Notes: generated from the letters alone by a model not told the origin. A stretch of DNA of 33,624 nt from Clostridiales bacterium (GCA_020860385.1 JAJBUK010000120.1:1-33624), one strand, 5' to 3'; positions 24,183-33,257 are shown, counted from the first letter of the stretch. Numbers and translations: made by a program.

Positions 24183-25628
24183 TTAGAACCGCTTCTGGTT
24201 CAGCAAATCCTGCCTGATTTGCCACAGCTTGGGGGACAGATCCACATAGTAGGCGTGGGGGTTTTCAAACCGCTTCACCTCGTCCCAGAGCAGGTCAATC
24301 TGTCCGGCGCAGTAGGATTGGATGTCCTGGATAGCGGGGGACTGATACACCAGCTTGCCGCCCAGGAAAATCGGCTCCTGCAGGCTGCGGGAGTGGAAGT
24401 TGGTGAAGGTTTTCCGCTTCCAGTTGTAGCGGGGGTCGAACAGCTCCAAATCCTTGCTGTCGTCAATTTCCTCATCGTGAACGCACAGCACGTCCACAAA
24501 GGCGTTCCCCGTCTCGTTGTCATACAGGCGGTACACCTTCTTGAAGTGGGGGACGGTGACCTTTTCCGGATTTTCGGAGATTTTGATTTTGGGCTGTATC
24601 ACACCGTTCTCATCCTCCACGGCCACCAGCTTGTACACGCCGCCGAACACCGGGTTGCTCTTGGAGGTGATGAGCCGCTCGCCTACGCCGAAGGCGTCCA
24701 GCTGGGCCCCCTGCTGGAGCAGGTCGCGGATGAGGTACTCATCCAGCGAGTTGGAGGCTACGATTTTGCACTGGGGCAGCCCGGCTTCGTCCAGCATCTT
24801 CCGGGCCTTCTTGGAGAGGTAGGTCAGGTCGCCGGAGTCCAGCCGGATGGCGCACTTCGTAATGCCCTTGGGCAGCAGCACCTCCTTGAAGGCGCGGATG
24901 GCGTTGGGCACGCCGGATTTCAGCACGTTGTAGGTGTCCACCAGCAGGGTGGCGTTGTTGGGGTACAGTTCGCAGTAGGTCTTGAAGGCGGTATACTCGT
25001 CGTCAAACATCTGCACCCAGGAGTGGGCCATGGTGCCGGTGGCGGGTACCTGATAATCCCGGTCGGCCTGAACGCAGGCGGTGCCGGTGCAGCCGGCGAT
25101 GTAGGCGGCCCGCGCCCCCAGGATGGCGCCCTCCGCGCCCTGGGCCCGGCGGGAGCCGAACTCAGAGATGGGACGGCCCTCCGCCGCCCGAACGATGCGG
25201 TTGGCCTTGGTGGCGATGAGGCTCTGATGGTTCAGGCAGAGGAGCAGATAGGTCTCGATGAACTGCGCCTGAATCGCCGGAGCCCGCACCGTTAAAATCG
25301 GCTCCCGGGGGAAGATGGGGGTGCCCTCCGGCACGGCCCAGATGTCGCCGGTGAACTTAAAATTGCGCAGATAGTCCAGAAATTCCTCCTGGAAGCAGCC
25401 TTTCCCCCGGAGGTAGGCGATGTCCTCCTCGTCAAAGCGGAGGTTCTGGATATAGTCAATGACCTGCTCCAGACCGGCGGCGATGGCGAAGCCGCCTCCG
25501 TCAGGGATGCTGCGGAAGAATACGTCGAAATAGGTGATGCGGTTCCCCATGGGGGACTGGAAGTAGCCGTTGGCCATGGTCAGCTCGTAAAAGTCGCAGA
25601 GCATGGTGTAGTTTGTCTGAGCTTTCAT
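24183..25628 (-). CDS. pncB: nicotinate phosphoribosyltransferase
   Basis: A 481-residue enzyme that joins nicotinate and PRPP, with ATP hydrolysis, to make nicotinate mononucleotide for NAD salvage. Signatures are DFYELTMANGYF near the start, EFGSRRAQGAEGAILGARAAYIAGCTGT, MAHSWVQMF with the His that is phosphorylated in this family, and RLDSGDL. Length is that of the longer clostridial form. The frame opens further upstream (25766), but GGAG six bases before the ATG at 25628 and the promoter at 25817-25845 fit either; the conserved N-terminus MKAQTNYTMLCDFYELT decides for 25628. Confidence 0.94.
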   Translation of the reverse strand: MKAQTNYTMLCDFYELTMANGYFQSPMGNRITYFDVFFRSIPDGGGFAIAAGLEQVIDYIQNLRFDEEDIAYLRGKGCFQEEFLDYLRNFKFTGDIWAVPEGTPIFPREPILTVRAPAIQAQFIETYLLLCLNHQSLIATKANRIVRAAEGRPISEFGSRRAQGAEGAILGARAAYIAGCTGTACVQADRDYQVPATGTMAHSWVQMFDDEYTAFKTYCELYPNNATLLVDTYNVLKSGVPNAIRAFKEVLLPKGITKCAIRLDSGDLTYLSKKARKMLDEAGLPQCKIVASNSLDEYLIRDLLQQGAQLDAFGVGERLITSKSNPVFGGVYKLVAVEDENGVIQPKIKISENPEKVTVPHFKKVYRLYDNETGNAFVDVLCVHDEEIDDSKDLELFDPRYNWKRKTFTNFHSRSLQEPIFLGGKLVYQSPAIQDIQSYCAGQIDLLWDEVKRFENPHAYYVDLSPKLWQIRQDLLNQKRF

Positions 25629-25816
25629 AAAAATCTCCATTCTGCCGCTAAGCGTTGGCATAGGGGGGCAGAAAACCTCCCAAGCGGCGGCAGAGGTTTT
25701 CGTGGGTGCTGCGCCCGCGCCCGGGGCGGGTGCGCGGCTGCATCGTGGTTTGCCGGAGCCGCCCAAAGCGGGAACGCGATTCCGGCGGTTTCAGATGCGT
25801 TTCAGGTGTTTTGTCT

Positions 25817-25845
25817 ATTATAAGAGGAACAGGGCAGAAATGCAA
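25817..25845 (-). promoter_or_regulatory. sigma-A promoter of pncB
   Basis: On the minus strand TTGCAT (25845-25840) and a perfect TATAAT (25822-25817) are 17 bases apart. The implied leader is about 180 bases, longer than usual here, and GC-rich; no recognisable riboswitch was identified in it. Confidence 0.8.
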
Positions 25846-25858
25846 GCGTCAATTTGTC

Positions 25859-25875
25859 TTGACAGGTGTCATAAC
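25859..25875 (+). promoter_or_regulatory. possible operator / -35 element before rlmA-like gene
   Basis: TTGACA (25859-25864) overlaps the dyad TGACA-GG-TGTCA (25860-25871), but no recognisable -10 lies 16-19 bases downstream. It could be a regulator site shared between this gene and the divergent pncB gene. Confidence 0.3.
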
Positions 25876-25903
25876 GCTGTTTTTGCGTGAAGGAGGACAA
25901 TCG

Positions 25904-26731
25904 TTGTCTATTTTATGCTGCCCGGTATGCGGGCTTCCCCTGGTGCGGGAGGAAACGGCCTGGCGCTGCGCCAGGCGGCACAGCTTCGATATTGCAAGAG
26001 AGGGCTACGTCCACCTGCTGCCCGCCAACCAAAAACACTCCAAGGCCCCCGGCGATGATAAGGGCATGGCGGCGGCCCGAAACCGCTTCCTCACCCGGGA
26101 CTATTACCTTCCCCTGCGGGAGGCGCTGGAGGGGCTGGCGCTGGAATATACCGGGGACAGCGTTACCCTACTGGACTCCGGCTGCGGCGAGGGGTACTAC
26201 ACCGCAGGCGTCTATCATACCCTGTGCCAGGCGGGGAAGGCGGTGGACGCCACCGGCGTTGACATCTCCAAATTCTCCCTGCGCTGGGCCGCCAAACGGG
26301 AGAAGGGCATCGACTTCGCCGTGGCCTCCGCCTACCGCCTGCCGGTGGCAAGCGGCAGCGTAGATTTGCTGCTGAACTGCTTCTCCCCCCTGGCCATTGA
26401 GGAGTTCCGCCGGGTGCTGAAGCCAGGAGGCGCCTTCCTCTATGTGGTGCCGGGGCCGGAGCATCTGTGGGAGCTGAAGCAGATACTCTATGACCGGCCC
26501 TACCGGAACGAGGAGCAGCGCATCCCCTACGAGGGGTTCTGCTATGACCGGGTGATGCGGGTGGAGAACCGTATCCACCTGCCCGACCAGGAGGCCATTC
26601 ACGACCTGTTCCAGATGACCCCCTACTACTGGAAAACGCCGAGAGAGGGTACGGAGCGACTGGCGCAGTGCGGCGCGCTGGACGTTCAGATTTCCTTTGA
26701 CATACACGCATTTCGCCGCACAATACTCTGA
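25904..26731 (+). CDS. RlmA-type 23S rRNA (guanine-N1) methyltransferase
   Basis: A 275-residue SAM-dependent methyltransferase. The N-terminus has the zinc site of RlmA proteins (Cys6, Cys9, Cys22, His26 in CCPVCG...CARRHSFD), followed by GYVHLLPANQKHSK, and a Rossmann domain with motif I LLDSGCGEGYY, GVDISKF and the NCFSPLAIEEFRRVLKPGG catalytic-loop region. Such enzymes methylate a guanine in the peptidyl-transferase exit-tunnel hairpin and can affect tylosin-type macrolide response; which guanine is methylated cannot be told. I choose TTG 25904 because AGGAGG lies seven bases upstream; the longer frame upstream is intergenic. It ends 16 bases before the next gene. Confidence 0.88.
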   Translation: MSILCCPVCGLPLVREETAWRCARRHSFDIAREGYVHLLPANQKHSKAPGDDKGMAAARNRFLTRDYYLPLREALEGLALEYTGDSVTLLDSGCGEGYYTAGVYHTLCQAGKAVDATGVDISKFSLRWAAKREKGIDFAVASAYRLPVASGSVDLLLNCFSPLAIEEFRRVLKPGGAFLYVVPGPEHLWELKQILYDRPYRNEEQRIPYEGFCYDRVMRVENRIHLPDQEAIHDLFQMTPYYWKTPREGTERLAQCGALDVQISFDIHAFRRTIL

Positions 26732-26747
26732 AGAAAGGTACTTCGCA

Positions 26748-28733
26748 ATGAACACGCAAAAAGAAACCCAGTCCAACGCCAACACCCCCCGCGGTCAGCG
26801 CTGCCCCGCCGTTTTCCGGAACTGCAAAAACGCCGTCCTCCAATGGGTCAGCAGAGTGCTGTTCTGGGCAGGCCCCTTTGTGAACCTGCTGATGGTGGAG
26901 CTGCTGAACCAGAAGAACCCCTTCAGCAACCTGAACTTTACCGAATTTTGGATGAACATGGCCCTGTACATCCTGCTGTACGCCGTGGTGTGGTTGATTT
27001 TGGGGCGCAGGCGGCGAACGGCGGCTGCAGTCTCCACCTTCTGCTTCCTGTTCGGCACGGTGAACTACTACGTCATCCGCTTCCGTGGAAAAATCCTCTT
27101 CCCCTCGGACATCACCTCCTGGCAGACGGCGGCCAATGTGGCCGGCACCTATGACTTCACCCCCGACGGCTGGTTCTTCGGGGCGCTGGCAGTCTTTGTG
27201 GTCTACCTGCTGCTCATTAAGTTCGTTATGGTGCCCCAAACCCGCCGCTCCGGCTTCCCGAAGCAGAAGCATCTCCCGGAGGTGCTGATGGGCCTGGCCT
27301 CTGCGGGGTACATCTTCGCCTTCTTCTTCTCCAGCTGGCTGCCCAACGCGGGCATCAAGGTGCAGCAGTGGAAGACCCAGAGCAACGGGTTCCTGCTGAA
27401 CTTCTCCATCGCCCTGCGTTACAGCGCCGTGGAGGAGCCGGACGGCTACTCCCTGGAGGCATTGACCGACCTGATTACCACCCTGACGGAGGAGCAGGCG
27501 GACGAGGATACCTCCATGGAGGTGATTCAGGACTATAACTTCTCCTCCTCCCAGATGCTGGAAGCCGGGGACTACGACAGCGACCCGGACGAGACCGTCA
27601 CCCCCACCAACATCATCTGCATCATGGACGAGACCTTTGCCGACATGAGCATCTTTGACGCTCTTGATGTCAGCGGCGACACCTGCCCCTTCTTCCACTC
27701 CCTCCAGGAGAACACCATCAAGGGCTGGATGTACTCCCCAGTCACCGGCGGCGGCACCGCCTCGGTGGAGTATGAGTTCCTGACCGGCAACTCCCAGACC
27801 TTCCTGCCGGAGGGCACCGTGGCCTATGACCTGTATGTGAAGGACGAGCAGCCCTCCCTGGTCTCCTGGGCCGCCGCCCTGGGCTACAGCACCACCGCCT
27901 TCCACCCCTACTATTCCTCCGGCTGGAACCGGCCCCTGGTGTACACCTATATGGGCTTTGACGACCAAATCTACACCACCGACCTGACGGACAAGGAGTT
28001 TATCCGGGGTTACGTCTCCGACTCCTTCGACTTTCAGACCCTTATGCAAATCACCGAGGAGCAGAACGCCAACGGCGAGAAGAGCTTCATCTTCAACGTC
28101 ACCATCCAGAACCACGGCGGCTACGCGCAAAGCTGGAGCAACCTGACCCGCTACCTGACCGTCGGGGAGGAGCAGGCCGGTGAGGACGAGACCACGGAGC
28201 AGTTCCTGGACCTGATGCGGGCCACCGACGAGGCCCTGGAGGAGCTTATCACCTACTACAGCAACATTGACGAACCCACCATCATCGTCTTCTTCGGCGA
28301 CCATCAGGGCAAGCTGGACACCTCGGTCTATGAGGCCCTGTACGGCAAGGACCTGGATGACCGCACCCTGACCGAGGTGGAGCAGCAGTACATCACCCCC
28401 TTCTTCATCTGGGCCAACTATGACATCGAGGAGGCCCAGGACGTGATGATCTCCACCAATTATCTGAGCACCCTGATGGTATCTCAGACCAACCTGCCCA
28501 TGACCGGCTACCAGCAGTTCCTGGCGAATCTGTATGAGGAGCTGCCGGTCATCAACCCCATCGCCTATATCGACAAGGACGGCAACATCACTGACGACAG
28601 CAGCGAACTGACGGAGGAGCAGCAGGAACTGCTGACCCAGTACTCCTACCTCTCCTACTACAGCCTGTTCCAGCGCACCGACGATGAGACGGTGACCAGC
28701 TTCTACTACCTGGACGGGTACGAAGCGGACTGA
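26748..28733 (+). CDS. LTA synthase family sulfatase-fold protein
   Basis: A 661-residue membrane enzyme: basic start, about five transmembrane helices (roughly 30-205), then a large extracytosolic alkaline-phosphatase/sulfatase domain. Its metal site reads IMDETFADMS (Glu295), catalytic Thr337 in TGGGTASVEYEFLTG, and FFGDHQG further on. Members transfer glycerol phosphate from phosphatidylglycerol to build lipoteichoic acid or related polymers, or decorate glycolipids. The C-terminus is acidic (many Glu/Asp/Thr). AAAGG precedes the ATG; the longer frame overlapping the upstream gene has no start signal. It probably forms an operon with the methyltransferase gene. Confidence 0.9.
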   Translation: MNTQKETQSNANTPRGQRCPAVFRNCKNAVLQWVSRVLFWAGPFVNLLMVELLNQKNPFSNLNFTEFWMNMALYILLYAVVWLILGRRRRTAAAVSTFCFLFGTVNYYVIRFRGKILFPSDITSWQTAANVAGTYDFTPDGWFFGALAVFVVYLLLIKFVMVPQTRRSGFPKQKHLPEVLMGLASAGYIFAFFFSSWLPNAGIKVQQWKTQSNGFLLNFSIALRYSAVEEPDGYSLEALTDLITTLTEEQADEDTSMEVIQDYNFSSSQMLEAGDYDSDPDETVTPTNIICIMDETFADMSIFDALDVSGDTCPFFHSLQENTIKGWMYSPVTGGGTASVEYEFLTGNSQTFLPEGTVAYDLYVKDEQPSLVSWAAALGYSTTAFHPYYSSGWNRPLVYTYMGFDDQIYTTDLTDKEFIRGYVSDSFDFQTLMQITEEQNANGEKSFIFNVTIQNHGGYAQSWSNLTRYLTVGEEQAGEDETTEQFLDLMRATDEALEELITYYSNIDEPTIIVFFGDHQGKLDTSVYEALYGKDLDDRTLTEVEQQYITPFFIWANYDIEEAQDVMISTNYLSTLMVSQTNLPMTGYQQFLANLYEELPVINPIAYIDKDGNITDDSSELTEEQQELLTQYSYLSYYSLFQRTDDETVTSFYYLDGYEAD

Positions 28734-28752
28734 GCCGCCACCCCAAACAGAG

Positions 28753-28788
28753 AAAACCAGTGAGACGAAAAATCGTCTCACTGGTTTT
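28753..28788. terminator. bidirectional terminator
   Basis: A perfect 16-bp stem (28753-28768 with 28773-28788), loop AAAA, with T-run on one side and A-run on the other. It serves the LTA-synthase-like gene on the plus strand and the GH65 operon on the minus strand, whose stops lie 20 and 38 bases away. Confidence 0.93.
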
Positions 28789-28825
28789 TCTTTGGCTTGG
28801 CTCTGCCTCCAACGAGGCGGGGAAA

Positions 28826-31141
28826 TTACTTGTTCACGGTCAGCGCATCCGTAAACTCATACTGCTTGTCCCAAATCTCCAGGGAGACAGGGGCGGTCTT
28901 GTCCTCATTCACGATGGAGACCGCGTCCGGCGTGACGGTGACCGCCAGCTTCTGCCCGCGCCACAGAATGGTGTAGTCCAGCTTGTTCCACGCCTCGGGG
29001 AGGTTCGGGCTGATGCGCAGCTTGCCGCCCAGCATCCGCAGGCCGCCGAAGCCGTAGACCACGCACTGCCACAGGCCGCCGTAGGAGGCCGCGTGGATGC
29101 CTGCGTCGGAGGAGTGGGGGTTGGCGTTGTCCAGGTCGATGAGGCAGGCTTTCTCGAACATCTGATAGCCCAGCGCCGGGTTGCCAATGTCGCAGGCCAG
29201 CACCGAGTGGGTGGAGAGGCTCAGGCTGGAGTCGTGGAGGCAGCGGGGCTCATAGTAGTCCCAGCTGGCCAGCTTGACCTCGTGGGGGAACAGCTCCTCC
29301 AGCAGATAGAACAGCACCATCACGTCCGCCTGCTTGGAGACCTGAATCTTGGTGATTTGGTCCTGGTTGTAGTCCTTGAAGATGCCGCCGACGTGGGCCT
29401 GCTTCTTGTATTTGGAGAGGTCGATGTCCTTCAGGGTCAGATAGGTGGTGTCCTGGGGCAGGACGCCGTCCTCCGTGGGCTGGGTCAGGAAAATCTTATC
29501 CCGCTGCTCCGTCCACTTGGCATAGCACTCCGCCAGGCCCAGCTTGGCGTCCAGGGCGGCGTACAGCTCCGGCTTCTCCGCTTTCAGCAGGTCGGTGTAC
29601 TCCATGGCTTTGCCCATGTTCCACCAGGCCATGTAGTTGGTGAAGGCGTTGTCATTGACGTGCTCCTTGTACTCGTCCGGGCCCACCACATCGTTGATGT
29701 GGAGCATCCCGTCCTCGCCGGGTTCCAGGCGGCTGCTCCAGAATTTGGCGCAGTCCAGAATCAGCTCATAGCCGTACTTGTCCATATAGTCCTGGTCGCC
29801 GGTACATTCATAGTACTGCCACACGCCGAAGGCCACGTCAGAGGTGATGTGAATCTCAATGAAGCCGCTCCAGACCTTGATGAGCTGGCCGGTGACGATG
29901 TCGGTGCCCATGTACTCCGGGGTCACCTCGCCGTCGTCCAGCCAGGCGGACTCCCAGGGGAACTGTGCGCCCTGATAGCCGTTGTGCTTCGCCTTGGCGT
30001 GAGCGCCGGGGAGGGAGAGGTAGCGGTACTCCTCCAGGCTCCGGGCCACCTCCGGCATGGTGAAGGTGAAGTAGGGCAGCAGGAAAATCTCCGTATCCCA
30101 GAAGGTGTGGCCCTTGTAGCCCTCGCCGGAGAAGCCCTTGGCGCCGATGTTCATCCGGTTGTCATGGGCGGGGGTCATCAGCTGCATATGGTACTGGGCG
30201 AAGCGGATGACCAGCTGGTCAAAGGCGGGGCCGTCGATGGTGATGGGCACCCGGTCCCAAACCTTCTCCGCCCAGCAGGCGGCAGACTCCGCGGCCAGGG
30301 CGTCGAATCCGGCGGCCTCGTCCGCTTTCAACTGCTCCAGGGCGTACTCCTGCACCTGGGCCACGGTGAGGCCCGCAGCCTCCTTGTCCCGGGTGGTGTA
30401 GACGTTGGAGAATTTCTCCATCACCAGGGTCTGGCCCGCCTTCACGTCAAACGTGAACTTGGAGTACATCCGGCGGCGGAGAATGTTGATGTCGCTCTTG
30501 GGGGTCTCCTCCGCCCCGTCCAGATAGAACCGATGGGTGGCGTCCACCACGAAGGTGATGTTGGACTGGATGGTGCGGGGGATGAACTGGAGGTACTTCT
30601 TGTCATAGAATCGAGTCTGGCCCTCGGTAAAGTGCTGGGAGCCGTCGCAGGACACCCGCCCGTCGATGCCGGACTGGAGGGTGACGGTAGCATCCTGGCA
30701 GGGGGTCACGGTGACCCGGGCCGCGATGGTGTGCAGCCGTTTCAGAGAGACGATGCGCTCGAAGTTCAACTGATAGCGTGCGCCATCCGGAGCGCTCCAC
30801 TCCACTTCACGCTTCAGCAGGCCGGTTTTCAGGTTCAGCGTCCGGGCGTAGCTGTGGATGGTGCCCTGGGTCAGGTCGAAGCGAACGCCGTTCAGGGTCA
30901 GCTCAATGTTGGTCACGTCAGCTGCGTTGGGCAGCTCGGTGACCTCCTCCGGGGAGAACTGGTCAAAGGTGCCCGCTACCAGCAGGTCACGGGTCTCCCC
31001 CAGGTACTGCTCCTCCGTGGCGGAGCGCAGGCCCAGGTAGCCGTTGCCCAGGCAGAAGTTGGCCTCCACCTTGCCCAGGGCGTTGGGGTCGAAGTTGGTT
31101 TCGACGATTTCCCACTGGCCTTCCCGGCTAAAATCTAACAT
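28826..31141 (-). CDS. glycoside hydrolase family 65 phosphorylase
   Basis: A 771-residue GH65 enzyme: N-terminal beta-sandwich (EANFCLGNGYLGLRS), linker, (alpha/alpha)6 barrel with GHTFWDTEIFLLPYF and catalytic acid Glu490 in GPDEYKEH, phosphate-binding HDSSLSLSTHS, and a C-terminal beta domain (LRISPNLPEAW). Family members split an alpha-glucobiose (maltose, kojibiose, nigerose, trehalose or similar) with phosphate to give beta-glucose 1-phosphate plus glucose. Lys492 stands where many members have His (GPDEYHE), so I do not assign the linkage. No signal peptide is seen, so the disaccharide must be imported. It is the third gene after pgmB and the ROK kinase. Confidence 0.92.
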   Translation of the reverse strand: MLDFSREGQWEIVETNFDPNALGKVEANFCLGNGYLGLRSATEEQYLGETRDLLVAGTFDQFSPEEVTELPNAADVTNIELTLNGVRFDLTQGTIHSYARTLNLKTGLLKREVEWSAPDGARYQLNFERIVSLKRLHTIAARVTVTPCQDATVTLQSGIDGRVSCDGSQHFTEGQTRFYDKKYLQFIPRTIQSNITFVVDATHRFYLDGAEETPKSDINILRRRMYSKFTFDVKAGQTLVMEKFSNVYTTRDKEAAGLTVAQVQEYALEQLKADEAAGFDALAAESAACWAEKVWDRVPITIDGPAFDQLVIRFAQYHMQLMTPAHDNRMNIGAKGFSGEGYKGHTFWDTEIFLLPYFTFTMPEVARSLEEYRYLSLPGAHAKAKHNGYQGAQFPWESAWLDDGEVTPEYMGTDIVTGQLIKVWSGFIEIHITSDVAFGVWQYYECTGDQDYMDKYGYELILDCAKFWSSRLEPGEDGMLHINDVVGPDEYKEHVNDNAFTNYMAWWNMGKAMEYTDLLKAEKPELYAALDAKLGLAECYAKWTEQRDKIFLTQPTEDGVLPQDTTYLTLKDIDLSKYKKQAHVGGIFKDYNQDQITKIQVSKQADVMVLFYLLEELFPHEVKLASWDYYEPRCLHDSSLSLSTHSVLACDIGNPALGYQMFEKACLIDLDNANPHSSDAGIHAASYGGLWQCVVYGFGGLRMLGGKLRISPNLPEAWNKLDYTILWRGQKLAVTVTPDAVSIVNEDKTAPVSLEIWDKQYEFTDALTVNK

Positions 31142-31193
31142 AGTGTTTCAACTCCTTCTATATGCAATCAGTTGTCATGGAAAGTCATGCGGT

Positions 31194-32141
31194 TCAGCCC
31201 AGCACCATTTTGGCGCAGCCGTAGATGCCTGCGTCGTTCCCCAGCTCCGCCAGGGCGAACGCCGTATCCCGGAAGGCGTGGAACGCATATTTCCGGTAGC
31301 TGGCCGCGATGGGCTGGAGCAGAACATCCCCGGCCTTGGACAGGCCGCCGCCGATGAGGAACATCTCCGGGTTCACCGTGCTGGCTACGGCGGTCAGCGC
31401 CCAGCCCAGCTTCTCGCCCAGTTCGTCCAGCAGCTCCAGAGCCAGGGCGTCCCCCGCCCGGGCGGCGTCGCAGACCTGCTTGGCGGTGAGCTGCTTCTTC
31501 TCCCGCAGGGCGGTGGGCCGCTCCGGCTGCTGGGCCAGAGCCAGCTTCGCGCAGCGCAGCAGGCCGGTGGCGGAGCAGTACTGCTCCAGGCAGCCGTATT
31601 TGCCGCACTTGCAGCGGACGGTGGATTCCCTGTCCACACAGAAGTGGCCAATTTCCCCGGCGGCGCCTTCGCTGCCGGACATAATCGCGCCGTCCGCCAC
31701 GACGCCGCAGCCGATGCCGGTGCCCAGCGTCACCATGACGGCGCTATTGCAGCTACTGGCAGCGCCCTTCCACAGCTCTCCCAGGGTGGCGGCGTTCACA
31801 TCATTGGTCACCCGGAACTTGGCGATACCGGGCTCCAGCGCCTTCATAACCGCCGGAAGGGACTGCTCCCCCCAGTTCAGGTTGATGCAGCGCAGCACAG
31901 TGCCGTCCAGCTTCACCGGGCCGGGGACGCCCATGCCGACGCCCTCCACCTGGCTCCAGGTCACCTGATTGCGGGCCATCCAGCCCCGGAGGGCGTCCAG
32001 GGCGTCGGGCAGGACATGGCTCCCGCCGTCCTCTACACGGGTGGGAATCTGCCACTTCTCCAGCAGCGTCCCGTCCGTCCGGAAGGCTCCCAGCTTGATG
32101 GCGGTGCCGCCAATGTCTACACCAAAGACATATGGTAACAT
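31194..32141 (-). CDS. ROK family glucokinase
   Basis: A 315-residue sugar kinase: ATP-binding DIGGTAIK at 9-16, catalytic Asp114 in TNDVNAAT, EIGHF (163-167) and the ROK zinc motif CKCGKYGCLE (Cys177, 179, 184 with His166). No DNA-binding domain precedes it, so it is an enzyme, not a ROK repressor. It would phosphorylate the free glucose released by the GH65 phosphorylase. An AAGG motif lies 12-15 bases before the ATG, a little far. It sits 31 bases after pgmB and 52 before the GH65 gene. Confidence 0.92.
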   Translation of the reverse strand: MLPYVFGVDIGGTAIKLGAFRTDGTLLEKWQIPTRVEDGGSHVLPDALDALRGWMARNQVTWSQVEGVGMGVPGPVKLDGTVLRCINLNWGEQSLPAVMKALEPGIAKFRVTNDVNAATLGELWKGAASSCNSAVMVTLGTGIGCGVVADGAIMSGSEGAAGEIGHFCVDRESTVRCKCGKYGCLEQYCSATGLLRCAKLALAQQPERPTALREKKQLTAKQVCDAARAGDALALELLDELGEKLGWALTAVASTVNPEMFLIGGGLSKAGDVLLQPIAASYRKYAFHAFRDTAFALAELGNDAGIYGCAKMVLG

Positions 32142-32172
32142 TGTTCTTCTCTGCCTTTCCGAACCGCCGCTC

Positions 32173-32817
32173 TTACAGGATGTTCAGCAGGTCGGAGAAG
32201 GAGGTCAGGTCATAGTCCTCCAGGCCGCAGCCCTTGGCGTCGCCAAACAGGGCCAGGGCGGTCATGCCGCCGGCTTTGGCAGCCTCAATGCCAGCCTTGG
32301 CGTCCTCCACCACGGCGCAGTCCGCCGGGTCGATGCCGATTTTTGCGGCGGATTTCAGGAAGACCTCGGGGTCGGGCTTGGAGTGGGTGATGTCGGTGCC
32401 GTCGGCGATGGCGTCAAAGAAGTCGCCCAGGCCCAGCTGGCCCAGGATGAACTTGGTGTTCTTGCTGGAGGAGCCAATGCTCAGCTTATAGCCCCGGGCG
32501 CGCAGCTCGTTCAGGGTGTCCTTCACCTCGTCGGTCAGGTCGGCGGGGCTCATGTTCTTCAGCAGGTCGCGATAGGTGTCGTTCTTCTCGGCAGCGAAGG
32601 CTTCCTTCTGCTCCTGGGTGTAGGTCTCGGTGGCCCGCTCCAGGATGATCTCCAGGCTGGCCATACGGCTGACGCCGCGGAGCCGGTCGTTGATCTTCTC
32701 ATCAAAGTAGATACCCAGCCGGTCGGCCAGGGCCTTCCACGCCTGATAGTGGTACTTGTCGGTAAAGCAGATGACGCCGTCCAGGTCGAAGATGACCGCT
32801 TTCTTGTCAAATTTCAT
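32173..32817 (-). CDS. pgmB: beta-phosphoglucomutase
   Basis: A 214-residue HAD-superfamily enzyme converting beta-glucose 1-phosphate to glucose 6-phosphate. The nucleophile and general acid are Asp11 and Asp13 (FDLDGVI); TDKYHYQAW (19-27) and RGVSRMASL (47-55, phosphate binding) are diagnostic of beta-PGM rather than general HAD phosphatases, followed by GSSSKN, SKPDPEVF and VVEDAKAGIEA with the Mg2+ ligands. The frame opens at 32883 but the real start is ATG 32817, after AAAAGGAAC. It is the first gene of the phosphorylase operon. Confidence 0.95.
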   Translation of the reverse strand: MKFDKKAVIFDLDGVICFTDKYHYQAWKALADRLGIYFDEKINDRLRGVSRMASLEIILERATETYTQEQKEAFAAEKNDTYRDLLKNMSPADLTDEVKDTLNELRARGYKLSIGSSSKNTKFILGQLGLGDFFDAIADGTDITHSKPDPEVFLKSAAKIGIDPADCAVVEDAKAGIEAAKAGGMTALALFGDAKGCGLEDYDLTSFSDLLNIL

Positions 32818-32917
32818 CAGTTGTCGTTCCTTTTCTAAAGTAGTAGTAGTGTTTATAGCCCCTCTCCAAGGGCTGCCCGTCACAGGGCGGAATGCCGCGT
32901 TTACGGCTCTCCCGTCT

Positions 32918-32926
32918 ATTATAGCA
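32918..32926 (-). promoter_or_regulatory. extended -10 promoter of the pgmB operon
   Basis: On the minus strand TGC immediately precedes TATAAT (32923-32918), about 100 bases before the pgmB ATG. The -35 region is poor, which suggests that an activator is needed. Confidence 0.65.
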
Positions 32927-32950
32927 GATTGTTTTTGAAAATGGATTCAC

Positions 32951-32978
32951 TGGCACAATATGTAGATATTTGGCACAA
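32951..32978. repeat. direct repeat TGGCACAA, 20-base period
   Basis: TGGCACAA occurs at 32951-32958 and again at 32971-32978, exactly 20 bases (about two helical turns) apart and just upstream of the weak -35 region of the pgmB promoter. This is where an activator dimer or two monomers could bind. Confidence 0.45.
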
Positions 32979-33046
32979 ACTGTATTCAATATTGGGGAAG
33001 AGGACGCGCCCCTCCAGCTGTATGGGGCGAAAGAGGCGCTTTTGTT
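32979..33046. other. non-coding gap before the MITE-like element
   Basis: With the flanking leader and element, about 440 bases between the pgmB start and the tRNA hold no gene. This part has a CGCCCC...GGGGCG hairpin (about 33007-33029) followed by GGCGCTTTTG. Nothing else is recognisable. Confidence 0.4.
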
Positions 33047-33257
33047 GCGCGAAAACCCCTATGACAATCTAGGGAACCTCTGAACAAATGCACTTCGGCG
33101 TCTTGCGGTAAATTTCCGCCATAAATGCGTTGCAAAATCTTGAAATCCGTCAGGATTCCTGCGCTTTTGCGCCTTTTTCTGACGCAAATTTCCTCGCAAT
33201 CCGCTCTCGTCCATTTATTCAGAGGTTCCCTAAGCATCGCCATAGGGGTTTCTGCGC
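33047..33257. mobile_element. MITE-like element with about 45-bp terminal inverted repeats
   Basis: The left end (33047-33090) and right end (33212-33257) are inverted copies with only a few differences and a two-base gap. Shared blocks are GCGC, AAACCCCTATG, TTAGGGAACCTCTGAA and AAATG. The interior continues as an imperfect palindrome (TTGCGGTAAATTT against AAATTTCCTCGCAA) and encodes no protein. No clear target-site duplication was seen. The right end stops exactly where the tRNA CCA end begins. Confidence 0.7.

Noticed and set aside
25859-25888. TTGACA as a full sigma-A promoter for the methyltransferase gene
   Set aside because: No -10-like hexamer lies at the right distance (the bases there read TTTGCG).
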